From: an uncultured Pseudoalteromonas sp.
GTDB lineage: Bacteria; Pseudomonadota; Gammaproteobacteria; Enterobacterales; Alteromonadaceae
Length of the DNA stretch: 60,817 nt
Assembly (NCBI GenBank): GCA_947493455.1
Contig: CANLRB010000027.1
Span: 1-60,817, forward strand
Direction of reading: 5' to 3'
Every line of letters starts with the position of its first letter. Within the stretch, counting starts at the first letter, position 1. The position numbers and the translations under genes are program-made. The notes beneath the pieces were generated by a model. That model saw only the letters and a program-made list of their open reading frames with translations. It searched no databases and was not told where the DNA came from. Shown here one piece after another: positions 1 through 9,387 of the stretch.

Positions 1-72
<72 letters not shown>

Positions 73-82
73 TTTATATACT

Positions 83-140
83 CGCATAGTTCGATTTCGG
101 TAGAGCTTTGTGGGAATTGTATTGAAAATCCTCGTTTGAT
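83..140 (+). pseudogene. Decayed tRNA-Phe copy
   Basis: This spacer holds fragments that align in order with the intact tRNA-Phe at 166–241. A D-arm-like stretch ends in TCGGTAGAGC, and an anticodon-arm stretch reads ATTGAAAATCCTCGT. The acceptor stem and T arm are not recognisable, so it cannot fold as a tRNA. It is best read as the remnant of a duplicated tRNA-Phe. Confidence 0.65.
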
Positions 141-165
141 TTTTAATATTTGAAACCGAATTTTT

Positions 166-241
166 GCCCAGATAGCTCAGTCGGTAGAGCAGAGGATTGA
201 AAATCCTCGTGTCGGTGGTTCGATTCCGCCTCTGGGCACCA
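166..241 (+). tRNA. tRNA-Phe (anticodon GAA)
   Basis: A 76-base cloverleaf with acceptor stem GCCCAGA/TCTGGGC, D arm with GCTC...GAGC, anticodon stem GAGGA/TCCTC around loop TTGAAAA (anticodon GAA), T arm with GGTTCGATTCC, and an encoded CCA. It lies between two tRNA-Thr genes in one orientation, as in a single multi-tRNA transcript. Confidence 0.97.
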
Positions 242-264
242 CTTCTTTTTTAAGACTTTAGTGT

Positions 265-340
<76 letters not shown>

Positions 341-401
341 TTTTTCTTTTTTCAAAAAATCCATTATTTCTTAACTAGCGTTATTTTTTTCGTTAAGTCA
401 C

Positions 402-455
402 CTTGTAATCAGTAACTAAGCCGATTCATCAGTTCGACTCCGGCAGCAGGCACCA
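402..455 (+). pseudogene. Decayed tRNA-Thr copy, 3' half
   Basis: CTTGTAATCAGTA from the anticodon arm and GTTCGACTCCGGCAGCAGGC plus CCA from the 3' end are both present, but the intervening variable region is replaced and the 5' half is absent. It follows the intact tRNA-Thr at 265–340 and looks like an unequal-duplication remnant. Confidence 0.75.
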
Positions 456-514
456 TTTTTCTTTTTACAAAACTTCTGTTACTTCTCCATATCTTAACTT
501 TTAAGTTAAAGTCA

Positions 515-552
515 TCTTGTAATCAGTAACCAAGCCGATTCATCAGTCCGAC
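515..552 (+). pseudogene. Second, more decayed tRNA-Thr copy
   Basis: It repeats the layout of 402–455 (CTTGTAATCAGTAAC, then AAGCCGATTCATCAG), but the T arm is broken and the acceptor 3' strand and CCA are lost. The intervening sequence (about 341–400 and 456–514) is also similar, so a unit of roughly 110 bases was tandemly duplicated and then diverged. Confidence 0.6.
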
Positions 553-574
553 TTTTTTGACTGTATACGCATTT

Positions 575-614
575 GGGGTCAGAGTTAAAATAGGTGATTC
601 GTGACTCTGACCCC
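575..614. repeat. REP-like palindrome
   Basis: GGGGTCAGAGT (575–585) is perfectly inverted as ACTCTGACCCC (604–614) around an 18-base loop. There is no T-run, so it is not a classic terminator. Palindromes of this kind near gene ends resemble REP elements mobilised by REP-associated tyrosine transposases; no such transposase is in the window. Confidence 0.6.
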
Positions 615-629
615 GTAAAAGCTTTCATT

Positions 630-1598
630 TTACTTAGCTATTGTGGCAGGGGTTATACCGTCTTTTGTATTAAAATGATCTCCGACTGCGCCTACAACGA
701 ATGTTTTTCTGTTTCCACCTAATAGCGCTCTAAGGTCATATAAAGCGTTAATGCCTGTGCAGTGTGCTCCAATCATTTTTGTAACGCCAAACCCTTTAAG
801 TTTCGATGCAGTCCAGGCTAGTTGAGTTGAATCTGCATTTAATAAGTGAAACCCTCCGATTGCAGTGTCTATTGGGGCATCGTGAATGTCATCGATGATA
901 TGTTGCATTGTATTAACGATACCCGCATGACCGCAGCCAGATATTAATATAAATCCATTTTCTGAGTGGATGGCTAAAGATAAATCTTCCGAAACAATGT
1001 CTTCGACTACACCATCATGGGAGTGCACTTTGCCACGGGTATTGTAGTTTTTTTCATGTGTTTTACGGGTAACATTGCCAGTTAACCAAACACCCGGAAA
1101 TATCTCTGATGCGTTTTCATACTCGATAAACTCAACCCCATCCAGTTGTAGCTTGTTTTTCATTTCAAGCATGCTATTTTCACGACCACTTCGCTTTGCA
1201 AATATTCCTTTACCAACATGAACTTTGGACATAGCCTTTGGGTTTTTTGACTTTAAGCTATTTCTTAAATTAAGTAAGCCGCCTGTGTGATCGCCATGAT
1301 TATGGCTTCAGATGACGTGTTCAACTGTTGATAAATCGATATTTAGCGCTTTTGCATTATTTAATACCGTGTCCGGACGGTTTCCTGTATCAAATAGTAT
1401 TTTTTGACCATCTACAGTTATGAGTGCCGAATAACCCCACTCGCCAATTCCACGATTAGCAAGCATAGTCGATAGGGTTGTGACATGTGCTTCAACAACC
1501 TTGTTAGGTGATTGAGTTAATGTTTCACTCTCAGATGCGAAGCTTAACCCTATAAGCAACAGACTAAGGAGCGGTAATCCTTTGGCTGAAGTTTTCAT
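630..1598 (-). pseudogene. MBL-fold metallohydrolase (COG1237-like), broken by in-frame TGA
   Basis: A 322-residue reading frame with a signal peptide (about residues 1–21, hydrophobic core LPLLSLLLIGLSFA) and metallo-beta-lactamase features. The metal-binding motif SHNHGDHTGG lies directly after an in-frame TGA (complement of 1308–1310). GCGHAGIVNT and the IGGFHLL region further on are typical of the exported COG1237 MBL family. The two halves (1308–1598 and 630–1232) are in one frame, so a single base change separates the gene from being intact; a leucine or serine codon is likely at this place in relatives. Without readthrough the N-terminal piece would lack all catalytic residues. A restart at the ATG at 1230–1232 would also lack the HxHxDH motif. 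I therefore call it a recent pseudogene. Confidence 0.85.
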
Positions 1599-1861
1599 GA
1601 TACTTATTCTATTTATTTTATAAAAGTAGGTTTAAGGTAACTTCCTTAGCTTACTATGTTTAGTGTATTTTTCGATAGTTTATGCCCCGTCAACTAAATA
1701 ATAAGATTCGTGAGCTCCTCAATAAAACATCAAGTTACATTTAAAAGTAACGAAAATAGCTGTAAACGCTACTAACTTATTTGACAGATTATTTTGTGTT
1801 CAAAATGCCAAAACGTGTTTGAAATAGTTTTGCATTTAATATAAAGAATAGGAGTTATCAA

Positions 1862-3133
1862 TTGAATAGGATTATTTTAACGGCAATCGCTCTGTTTACA
1901 CTCAGTTTTGTGGCGTCAGCTACACCTTTAGTGTCTAAACATGATGTAAGCGTGATCGTGGACGACAATATAAGCACACTTAAAGTGAATGTCAGATCTA
2001 TTTTAAACCAAGTTCCCTATAACGAACTTAAGTTTGTGCTCAATAACTCGGCTAAAGATCTAGTAATTAAAAATAAAGGGAACAGTGTTAGTTTTAAATT
2101 TAACCGCGAAGTTCAACCGAACATCTACTACGATGGTGGTTTATTATCCGTATCGAGTCATGATTTATTAAGCGGTGATATTTTGGAGTTTGAATATAAA
2201 CTCGATATTCGCTCGGCTAATTACTGGACACCCGAAAACTTATCTCAAGCCCTTACTAGCAAAAACGGTTTCGAAATAGGCAATTATAGTGCATGGTTAC
2301 CAACTCAGTTGTCTAATGCCGATTTCGATTTTGATATTAAGGTCCACGTTCCTAAGGGTTATAAAGTACTTGGTAACGGCGATATTTTCCAGAAGGATGA
2401 ACAAAATTGGCAGGTAAAATCGACCAGAAAACAATTTGATGTGCCACTCATTGTTAGCGATCGTTTAGCTACAATCGAGTTTGATATTGGGGCGAGTAAA
2501 TTAGCAATAAGCCACTTCGGTAAATCGGAAAAAGAATTGGATCAGATTGCAAATGATATAAAGGTAACGCTTTCCTTATTTAACGAAAATTTTGGCCCCT
2601 CGACATTGTCAGACACTATCCGTTTTGCATTTGTGCCAAGAAACAACAAAGCGTCATATTCTCGCAAGGGTTTTGTAGCTATTAATACCTCAGGGTCGAA
2701 GGTCAGTAAATTCTCTACTATCGCTCATGAAATTGGGCACTTTTGGTGGAGTGGGGCAGAAAGTTCACAATGGGAAGACTGGCTAAATGAAAGCTTTGCT
2801 GAATATAGTGCGTTAATGGCTATTAAACATAAGTTTGGTGACGAGGTTTATCGAAAACGATTGAAGTCGTTTGAAAAGGTTTCTAAAGGCTCTCCAGCAA
2901 TTTGGCAGATTGATAGGAGTAGTGATTTGGCGACCATTGCTTTGTATCGCAAAGGTCCGCTTATTCTTCAACGCGCAAATAAAAAATTTGGTCAAAAAAA
3001 GTTTGATGAGCTACTTAAAACGTTAATGAATTTAGAGAATAAAAATACGGCTAGTTTAATATCTAAGCTCAAGCTATTTATGTCAAACAAAGAGCTTAGC
3101 TGGTTTGAAAATCAGTTAAAAAGCTTTCAATAA
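1862..3133 (+). CDS. Secreted M1-like metallopeptidase (gluzincin)
   Basis: A 423-residue protein with an N-terminal signal peptide (LTAIALFTLSFVASA) and therefore probably periplasmic. The zinc site reads AHEIGHFWW (HExxH, near residue 289), followed by NESFAEY whose glutamate supplies the third ligand, the M1/gluzincin arrangement HExxH-x18-E. The N-terminal part is beta-rich, like the M1 cap domain. It is about half the length of a classical aminopeptidase N, so it is a compact M1 relative and substrate cannot be inferred. The start is TTG, chosen because AGGAG sits seven bases upstream and the signal peptide begins immediately. It stands alone. Confidence 0.75.
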   Translation: MNRIILTAIALFTLSFVASATPLVSKHDVSVIVDDNISTLKVNVRSILNQVPYNELKFVLNNSAKDLVIKNKGNSVSFKFNREVQPNIYYDGGLLSVSSHDLLSGDILEFEYKLDIRSANYWTPENLSQALTSKNGFEIGNYSAWLPTQLSNADFDFDIKVHVPKGYKVLGNGDIFQKDEQNWQVKSTRKQFDVPLIVSDRLATIEFDIGASKLAISHFGKSEKELDQIANDIKVTLSLFNENFGPSTLSDTIRFAFVPRNNKASYSRKGFVAINTSGSKVSKFSTIAHEIGHFWWSGAESSQWEDWLNESFAEYSALMAIKHKFGDEVYRKRLKSFEKVSKGSPAIWQIDRSSDLATIALYRKGPLILQRANKKFGQKKFDELLKTLMNLENKNTASLISKLKLFMSNKELSWFENQLKSFQ

Positions 3134-3506
3134 GCACAGTAACAGTCGGGTACCGATATGTTTGTAGCCGACTGGTTCACACCCATTACCTGTAACTTTC
3201 ATTCACTTTGAACAATTACTTTTATCCAAAAAAAAATAGCACTTTGTTCCTGATTTAATTTAAATTGAATACACCGTGCTATTGGCTTAAACCAATCGTT
3301 AAAAAGCAATTTGATCTCATTTGATGTGCCAGCCGTATCTGTAATACTTATAGTGCTACGCACTAATTCGAAACTCAATGCGCTGGACATATAAAAGTAG
3401 CTTTGTCAGCGAGCAGTCGAAATGTAAGTCTATGTAAAGAGTCTTGAGACATTTATTAGACGCGGGTTAGACTAATATTAGAAAAATTTATGTTATAACA
3501 GGATTA
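3134..3506. other. Gap between the metallopeptidase and the efflux operon
   Basis: No gene that I can support. A 63-codon minus-strand frame (3199–3390) exists, but it lacks a Shine-Dalgarno sequence and any motif. The right part must hold the efflux operon promoter; I see no convincing operator. Confidence 0.4.
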
Positions 3507-4907
3507 ATGGGCATGTATTTAAAACCCATTGCCACAGCGATTGTGGCTTTGTCTTTGCTTGGCTGTATGTCTACGCCGACAATTGACCAAGACTATCGTG
3601 ATAAAGTTGAGTCACCAGCTCAATGGCAATCTCAAACAGAAATAAAACCCGTGCAAGATAACTGGTTAGCCCAGCTCGACGACGAACAGGTCCTATCACT
3701 GGTCAATCTTGCGCTTAGTAATAACTATCAACTACGCCAGCAAAAACAAGATATCGAAATCGCGAAACAACAACTGATCGTTGCGGGCAGTAATTTATGG
3801 CCATCATTGGATCTTTCTTTAGATTCGTCGCGTCGTAAGAATGGCACGACCGAAGTTATTGCAAATAGTCATGGCTTAACCGCCAATATTCGATATGAGC
3901 TCGATCTATGGGGTAAGTTATCTGATAACGAACGACAAGCAAATCTCGATTTATTGGCAAAAAAAGCGAGTTATGAGCAAGCAAAACAAAACTTAGTAGC
4001 ACAAGTTGTGACAACTTGGTTTGCAGTGATAGAGGCGAATAAGCAGCTATCCCTTCGCAACGAGCGTTTAGTGATTGCAGGGCAAAACCTCGAAATTATT
4101 GAAGCCGGTTATCGACAAGGCTTAAATAACGCACTTGATGTTTATTTAACACGTAATGAACACAACAGTGAAAAAGCACGTGTAGCACAACAGCAGACCA
4201 CTCAAATTCAGCAGATCCGTAAACTGGAACGGCTTGTTGGTGAGTATCCCGCAGGTTTACTGTCAGTAACCGCTGACTTACCTTTATTAACCACCTCTAT
4301 CCCGCTTGGCTTACCGTCAGAATTAATCAGCAGAAAACCATCGCTCGTAGCAAGTTGGTATCAATTGCTCGCATCCGATGCAGGCCTTGCCTATGCGCAT
4401 AAGCAGCGCTTCCCAAGTTTATCGCTGTCGGGTTCTCTTGGTACTTCAAGCGATGACCTTGGTGACTTATTATCTGCCAACACACTAGGATGGTCATTAA
4501 TTAGTTCGTTAAGTGCACCGATATTTAATGCCGGTCGTCTTAGCGCTAATGAAGAAAAAGCTAAATTACAATTGGCAAAACAAGAGCTGGTTTATTTAGA
4601 CACATTACAACAGGCGTTTGAAGTGGTTGAAAACAGTGTGACCGCAGAGGTGAGTCTTCAAAGTCGTTATAACAATACGTTGACCGCAGCTGAAAATGCT
4701 AAGCTCGCCGAAACCTTATCATTCGAGCAATATCAAAAAGGCCTTATTAGCTATACCACAGTGTTAGATGCGCAAAAACGATCGTTCGATGCGCAAAGTA
4801 GCCTAATAACAATTAAAAACCAGCTTATTGCAAATCGTATAAACTTACACTTAGCGTTAGGTGGTGATTTTGCGCCATCTCAGTCTCGGGACAGTATCAA
4901 TGACTAG
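3507..4907 (+). CDS. RND efflux outer-membrane lipoprotein (TolC/NodT family)
   Basis: A 466-residue outer-membrane factor. Lipobox LLGC puts the lipidated cysteine at about residue 20, as in OprM/NodT-type channels. The remainder shows the duplicated long-helix outer-membrane efflux pattern, including ANIRYELDLWGK, an alanine-rich helix that follows, and a second copy ending with SYTTVLDAQKR. It is the exit duct of a tripartite pump with the adaptor and RND pump encoded next. Its stop overlaps the adaptor start by eight bases, implying translational coupling. The ATG at 3507 follows AGGAT; the third codon (ATG, 3513) is an alternative start. Confidence 0.9.
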   Translation: MGMYLKPIATAIVALSLLGCMSTPTIDQDYRDKVESPAQWQSQTEIKPVQDNWLAQLDDEQVLSLVNLALSNNYQLRQQKQDIEIAKQQLIVAGSNLWPSLDLSLDSSRRKNGTTEVIANSHGLTANIRYELDLWGKLSDNERQANLDLLAKKASYEQAKQNLVAQVVTTWFAVIEANKQLSLRNERLVIAGQNLEIIEAGYRQGLNNALDVYLTRNEHNSEKARVAQQQTTQIQQIRKLERLVGEYPAGLLSVTADLPLLTTSIPLGLPSELISRKPSLVASWYQLLASDAGLAYAHKQRFPSLSLSGSLGTSSDDLGDLLSANTLGWSLISSLSAPIFNAGRLSANEEKAKLQLAKQELVYLDTLQQAFEVVENSVTAEVSLQSRYNNTLTAAENAKLAETLSFEQYQKGLISYTTVLDAQKRSFDAQSSLITIKNQLIANRINLHLALGGDFAPSQSRDSIND

Positions 4908-6198
4908 ATTAAAAAAACTCCTCATTCCTATTGCTATTATTACGGCAACTATCGTGATTATGATGGCAATTTTTAGTAACCCGCCATCAAATAAACGCTT
5001 TAAGGGTAAGCCTCAAGCGCAAATGACAGTCGATGCACTCACGCTTACTGAACAGGACTTTTCGCTTGATATCCAAAGTTATGGTGTCGTTAGACCGCGT
5101 ACGCAGAGTATGTTAGTGGCGCAGGTTTCTGGTCAGGTAAGCTTTATTAGTGAAAACTTTCGCGACGGTGGTTTTTTCGAAGAGGGTGAATTGCTGTTAA
5201 GCATAGATGATCGTGATTACCAAGCTGAAGTGAAAATCGCTGAGGCGTCATTACTTAGCGCAAAGCAAAACTTACTTGAAGAACAGGCGCGAAGCAAACA
5301 AGCACTCGCTGATTGGAATCGACTAGGTAGTGGTGACGCACCGTCACCGTTAGTGTTGCGTGAACCGCAATTAGCTGCGCAACAAGCAAGTGTATTATCG
5401 GCACAGGCAAAGCTTGAAAAAGCGCAAATAGCACTGGAACGTACAAAACTTATCGCGCCATTTGCAGGAAGAGTACTCAACAAAAATGTCGACTTAGGTC
5501 AAGTTGTCTCAAATAATAGTCAGCTTGCTTCAATTTACGCGACAGATTATGTTGAGATCAGACTACCTATAAATAATAAAGACTTACCTTTCATTAATCT
5601 TCCTGAAACGTATCGTTCTGGAGAGCAAGTTTTTGGCGCCGGAGATGTTGAACTAAGCTCAGATCTTGTTGGCGAGCAGCGCTGGCAAGGGCACTTAGTA
5701 AGAACCGAAGGCGCGATTGATGATGGTTCACAACAATTGTATGTGATTGCTCAAATCAATGACCCTTATAATTTAGATAGAAATATCGGATTACCAATTA
5801 AAATTGGTCAATATGTAACTGCACGTATAAAAGGAAAAATCCAAAGTGGTGCACTGGTTATTCCAAATAATGCCATTTACCAAGGCAGTTATGTGTACAC
5901 ACTAACCGATGACAACTTGTTAATAAGAAAAGATGTTACCTTGGCTTGGCAAAACGATACACAAGCTATCGTTAAATCGGGCTTAGAATCAGGTATGCGT
6001 TTGGTGACAACCTCGCTTGGTCAAGTCAGTTCAGGTACAAAGGTGGCGGTTTTAGGTGAGGCACCTAAGTCAAAAAAACGTGGCAAAATCTCGCCAGAGC
6101 AACGAGAAAAGCTACAAAAAATAGCAGATAAACGAGGTATCTCTGTTGAACAATTGGTTGCCGAGCGCAAGCAAAAAAGAGTGGAGTCTGAATTATGA
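4900..6198 (+). CDS. RND efflux periplasmic adaptor (HlyD/AcrA family)
   Basis: A 432-residue membrane-fusion protein. An N-terminal anchor (LLIPIAIITATIVIMMAIF) is followed by a lipoyl/barrel-sandwich half (VSGQVSFISENFRDGG), a helical hairpin rich in Ala, Glu and Gln (about residues 105–185), the second lipoyl half (LIAPFAGRVL) and beta-barrel and membrane-proximal domains. The C-terminus is basic and Lys/Arg-rich. I place the start at ATG 4900, overlapping the preceding stop codon, rather than at the in-frame GTG at 4861, because it gives a standard N-terminal anchor. The adaptor bridges the outer-membrane channel and the inner-membrane pump of the same operon. Confidence 0.9.
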   Translation: MTRLKKLLIPIAIITATIVIMMAIFSNPPSNKRFKGKPQAQMTVDALTLTEQDFSLDIQSYGVVRPRTQSMLVAQVSGQVSFISENFRDGGFFEEGELLLSIDDRDYQAEVKIAEASLLSAKQNLLEEQARSKQALADWNRLGSGDAPSPLVLREPQLAAQQASVLSAQAKLEKAQIALERTKLIAPFAGRVLNKNVDLGQVVSNNSQLASIYATDYVEIRLPINNKDLPFINLPETYRSGEQVFGAGDVELSSDLVGEQRWQGHLVRTEGAIDDGSQQLYVIAQINDPYNLDRNIGLPIKIGQYVTARIKGKIQSGALVIPNNAIYQGSYVYTLTDDNLLIRKDVTLAWQNDTQAIVKSGLESGMRLVTTSLGQVSSGTKVAVLGEAPKSKKRGKISPEQREKLQKIADKRGISVEQLVAERKQKRVESEL

Positions 6199-9100
6199 TA
6201 GCGTGGTTCACACGGAATCATGTAGCAGCAAATTTGCTCATGATTTCAATTTTACTCGGTGGTCTATTTACGATGACCACGCAAATTCCACTCGAAGTAT
6301 TCCCTTCGTTTGAAAGTGATCGCATCACAGTAAATATGTCGCTGCGTGGTGCAACGCCCGAAGATGTTGAAAAAGGGGTATCGATCCGCATTGAAGAAGC
6401 CGTACAAGATTTAGAAGGCATTGAAAGAATTACCAGTCGTTCTTCTGAAGGCTCTGCCTCAGTCGTTATTACTGTAGATTCTGGCTATGACGCACGCGAT
6501 ATGCTGGCCGATATAAAAAGTCGGGTTGATGCGATTAATACCTTCCCTGGTGATGCAGAAAAACCAGTTACATCACTTGCACAGCGCAAACGTGATGTTA
6601 TTACTGTGACGGTTGCCGGCGACTATGGTGAAAAAGAAACACGCGAATTTGCCGAAAAAGTTCGCGATGACTTACTTAAAATTCAAGGTGTCACTCAAGT
6701 CGAGCTCGATGGTGTTCGCAACTACGAAATCGCAATTGAAATTAGCCAAGATAAACTTCGCCAATATAACTTATCAATCGATCAAGTTTCTAAAGCAATT
6801 AGTAATTCAAGCACCGATGTCTCGGCGGGGAACTTAAAAAGCTCCGGTGGCGATATTTTACTGCGTTCAAAAGGTCAGGCGTATCGTAAAGATGAATTTG
6901 CACGCATCGAGGTTAAAACCAATGTTGATGGCTCAGTTGTAAGGCTAAGTGATATTGCCAATATTTATGATGCCTTTGAAGAAACGCCAGTACGTACACG
7001 CTTTAACGGCAAAAAAGCGGCATTCATTGAGGTGTATCGCATTGGTGATCAAAGTGCCATTGACGTTGCTGATAAAGTTAAAAACTACATTGAACAACAG
7101 CAATCATCTTTACCAGTGGGGTATGAACTCAGTTACTGGGATGATGATTCGGTGATTGTTAAAAACCGTATTGCTACTCTAACGTCCAATGCATTGCAAG
7201 GTGGTATTTTAGTGCTTGCATTACTTACCTTGTTCTTGCGACCGGCCATTGCTTTTTGGGTCTTTATCGGTATTCCAGTCTCATTTATGGGCGCATTTTT
7301 AGCGATGCCATTGTTTGGTATCACACTCAACATTATGAGCTTGTTTGGCTTTATTTTGGTGCTCGGTATCGTCGTTGATGATGCGATTGTGACCGGTGAA
7401 AATATATATACCCATTTAAATAGTGCAGAGTCGGGTGAAGAAGCGGCAATTCGCGGTACGCAAGAAGTTGCAACCCCAGTTACATTTGGTATTTTAACAA
7501 CCGTTGCGGCATTTTTACCATTAGCCTTTATTGATGGCATGCGCGGCGCCTTGTTTGCGCAAATACCTGTGGTCGTTATCCCTGTACTGCTAATGTCATT
7601 AGTTGAGTCTAAGTTTGTACTCCCAGCACACTTAAAGTACTTAAAACTACGTAAAGAAAAAAACAAAGTTAGTAAATTGAGCCAGTTCCAACAACGCTTT
7701 GCGGATGGTTTTGAACGGGCTATTTTGAAGTACTATCAGCCGTTATTGCGTATTGCTATAAATCACAAGGCGGCAACACTATCGTTGTTTGTAGGTGTCT
7801 TTTTTATCATTTTAGCTTTGATTATGAGTGGTTGGACTAAGTTTATCTTTTTCCCACGTATCCCAAGTGAAACTGTAAGGGCGAACATTACCTTGCCAGC
7901 GGGCACTCCATTTGAAGTTACGGCACGCCAAATTGATAAAATGTCAGACAAAGCACGCTTACTGCAAGAAAAGTACGTTGATCCAGATTCAGGTGAAAGT
8001 GTTATTTTAAATATTTTGGCGACCACAGGGGGCCGAGGCGGCGTAACGAATCAAGGTGGTGTACGTTTTGAAATTGCACCGCCTGAAGAGCGCACAGTTG
8101 ATGTTACATCACGCCAACTTGTTGCCGAGTGGCGTAAACTAATAGGGCCTATTCCTGGTGCTGAATCGGTCACATTTAGGGCTGAGATTGGCCGTTCAAG
8201 TGATCCGATTGATATTCAATTAACCGGTAATTCACTGGAAACGCTTAAAGAGATCGCTCAAAAGGTGAAAGATCGTTTAGCTGAATATCCGACCGTGTTT
8301 GATATTGCAGATAGCTTGTCAGATGGCAAAGAAGAATTGCAAATTGAGCTGACAGAGCAGGGCAGTTCGTTAGGGTTAACGCGTATCGACGTATCACGCC
8401 AAATCCGTAGTGCCTTTTTTGGTGCTCAAGTTCAGCGTATTCAGCGAGGTCGTGACGATGTGCGCGTAATGGTGAGACTTCCTTTAATTGAACGTAGCTC
8501 ACTTGCAACCCTAGATAAGCTGCTGATCAACACGCCAAGTGGCAATGCTGTACCGCTTAGTCACGTTGCCATATTAACGCCAGGGCAAAGCCCGTCAACG
8601 ATCCGTCGTATTGACCGTTATCGTACGGTGAATGTAACTGCTGATATTGAAAAGTCGAATACCAATATGACGGTGTTACAAGGTGAATTAGCGGAGTTCT
8701 TGGATCAGCTTGTATTGCAATATCCAGGAGTTAGCCATTCACTTGAAGGCGAAGCCAAAGAGCAGCGAGAATCATTTGGATCACTTGCTTGGGCATTGTT
8801 ATTTGTCTTCTTTGTTATTTATGGATTACTGGCTATTCCGTTTAAGTCTTATATTCAGCCATTAATTGTAATGAGTGTGATCCCATTTGGCATGATAGGC
8901 GCGGTGATAGGTCATTGGATTATGGGCATGGAATTGACCATAATGAGCTTACTTGGCATGCTTGCCTTGATTGGCGTGGTTGTGAATGACTCGTTAGTGC
9001 TTGTTGATTTTATCAACAAGAAAAAGAAAGAAGGGCTTGAGGTGATGACGGCAGTACTGACCGCAGGTGCCGCACGATTTAGACCGGTCATGTTAACAAG

Positions 9101-9311
9101 TATCACAACATTTTGTGGCTTAATGCCGCTCTTATTTGAGCAGCAAACGCAGGCTCAATTCCTTATCCCTATGGCGGTATCGCTGGGCTTTGGTATTATT
9201 TTTGCCACGTTTATAACGCTGATACTAGTGCCAGTTAACTACTTAATTGTAGAGCGGTTACTTGGCTTATTTGGTACAAATGAGGCATCAGGTGAAGTTG
9301 CGCAAGCATAA
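6195..9311 (+). CDS. RND efflux pump, inner-membrane permease (AcrB family)
   Basis: A 1038-residue resistance-nodulation-division transporter of normal family length. There are 12 predicted membrane segments with two large periplasmic loops. Segment 4 carries the proton-relay pair in GIVVDDAIVTGEN, and the second half has the corresponding GVVVNDSLVLVDF. The N-terminus (WFTRNHVAANLLM) and the overall pattern fit the HAE1-like branch that often has unknown substrates, rather than a heavy-metal pump. It starts by ATGA overlap with the adaptor gene. No regulator is adjacent, so the inducer and substrate cannot be told. Confidence 0.92.
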   Translation: MIAWFTRNHVAANLLMISILLGGLFTMTTQIPLEVFPSFESDRITVNMSLRGATPEDVEKGVSIRIEEAVQDLEGIERITSRSSEGSASVVITVDSGYDARDMLADIKSRVDAINTFPGDAEKPVTSLAQRKRDVITVTVAGDYGEKETREFAEKVRDDLLKIQGVTQVELDGVRNYEIAIEISQDKLRQYNLSIDQVSKAISNSSTDVSAGNLKSSGGDILLRSKGQAYRKDEFARIEVKTNVDGSVVRLSDIANIYDAFEETPVRTRFNGKKAAFIEVYRIGDQSAIDVADKVKNYIEQQQSSLPVGYELSYWDDDSVIVKNRIATLTSNALQGGILVLALLTLFLRPAIAFWVFIGIPVSFMGAFLAMPLFGITLNIMSLFGFILVLGIVVDDAIVTGENIYTHLNSAESGEEAAIRGTQEVATPVTFGILTTVAAFLPLAFIDGMRGALFAQIPVVVIPVLLMSLVESKFVLPAHLKYLKLRKEKNKVSKLSQFQQRFADGFERAILKYYQPLLRIAINHKAATLSLFVGVFFIILALIMSGWTKFIFFPRIPSETVRANITLPAGTPFEVTARQIDKMSDKARLLQEKYVDPDSGESVILNILATTGGRGGVTNQGGVRFEIAPPEERTVDVTSRQLVAEWRKLIGPIPGAESVTFRAEIGRSSDPIDIQLTGNSLETLKEIAQKVKDRLAEYPTVFDIADSLSDGKEELQIELTEQGSSLGLTRIDVSRQIRSAFFGAQVQRIQRGRDDVRVMVRLPLIERSSLATLDKLLINTPSGNAVPLSHVAILTPGQSPSTIRRIDRYRTVNVTADIEKSNTNMTVLQGELAEFLDQLVLQYPGVSHSLEGEAKEQRESFGSLAWALLFVFFVIYGLLAIPFKSYIQPLIVMSVIPFGMIGAVIGHWIMGMELTIMSLLGMLALIGVVVNDSLVLVDFINKKKKEGLEVMTAVLTAGAARFRPVMLTSITTFCGLMPLLFEQQTQAQFLIPMAVSLGFGIIFATFITLILVPVNYLIVERLLGLFGTNEASGEVAQA

Positions 9312-9334
9312 CCTTTAAAATAAGTTAATAAAAA

Positions 9335-9367
9335 GCCCAGTTGTTATAACAACAGCTGGGTTTTTTT
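9335..9367. terminator. Intrinsic terminator after the efflux operon
   Basis: A stem GCCCAGTTGTT/AACAGCTGGGT with a short ATAAC loop is followed by seven T residues on the plus strand. An A-run on the left means it may also stop transcription of the convergent minus-strand gene. Confidence 0.85.
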
Positions 9368-9387
9368 ATGGTGTTATAAATGTACCG

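Noticed and set aside
1308-1310. TGA as a selenocysteine codon
   Set aside because: The position before HxHxDH is not a cysteine or selenocysteine site in the family, and no insertion hairpin is apparent downstream.
3199-3390. 63-codon minus-strand frame in the gap before the efflux operon
   Set aside because: It has no ribosome site, signal or known motif, and it is isolated; coding status cannot be supported.
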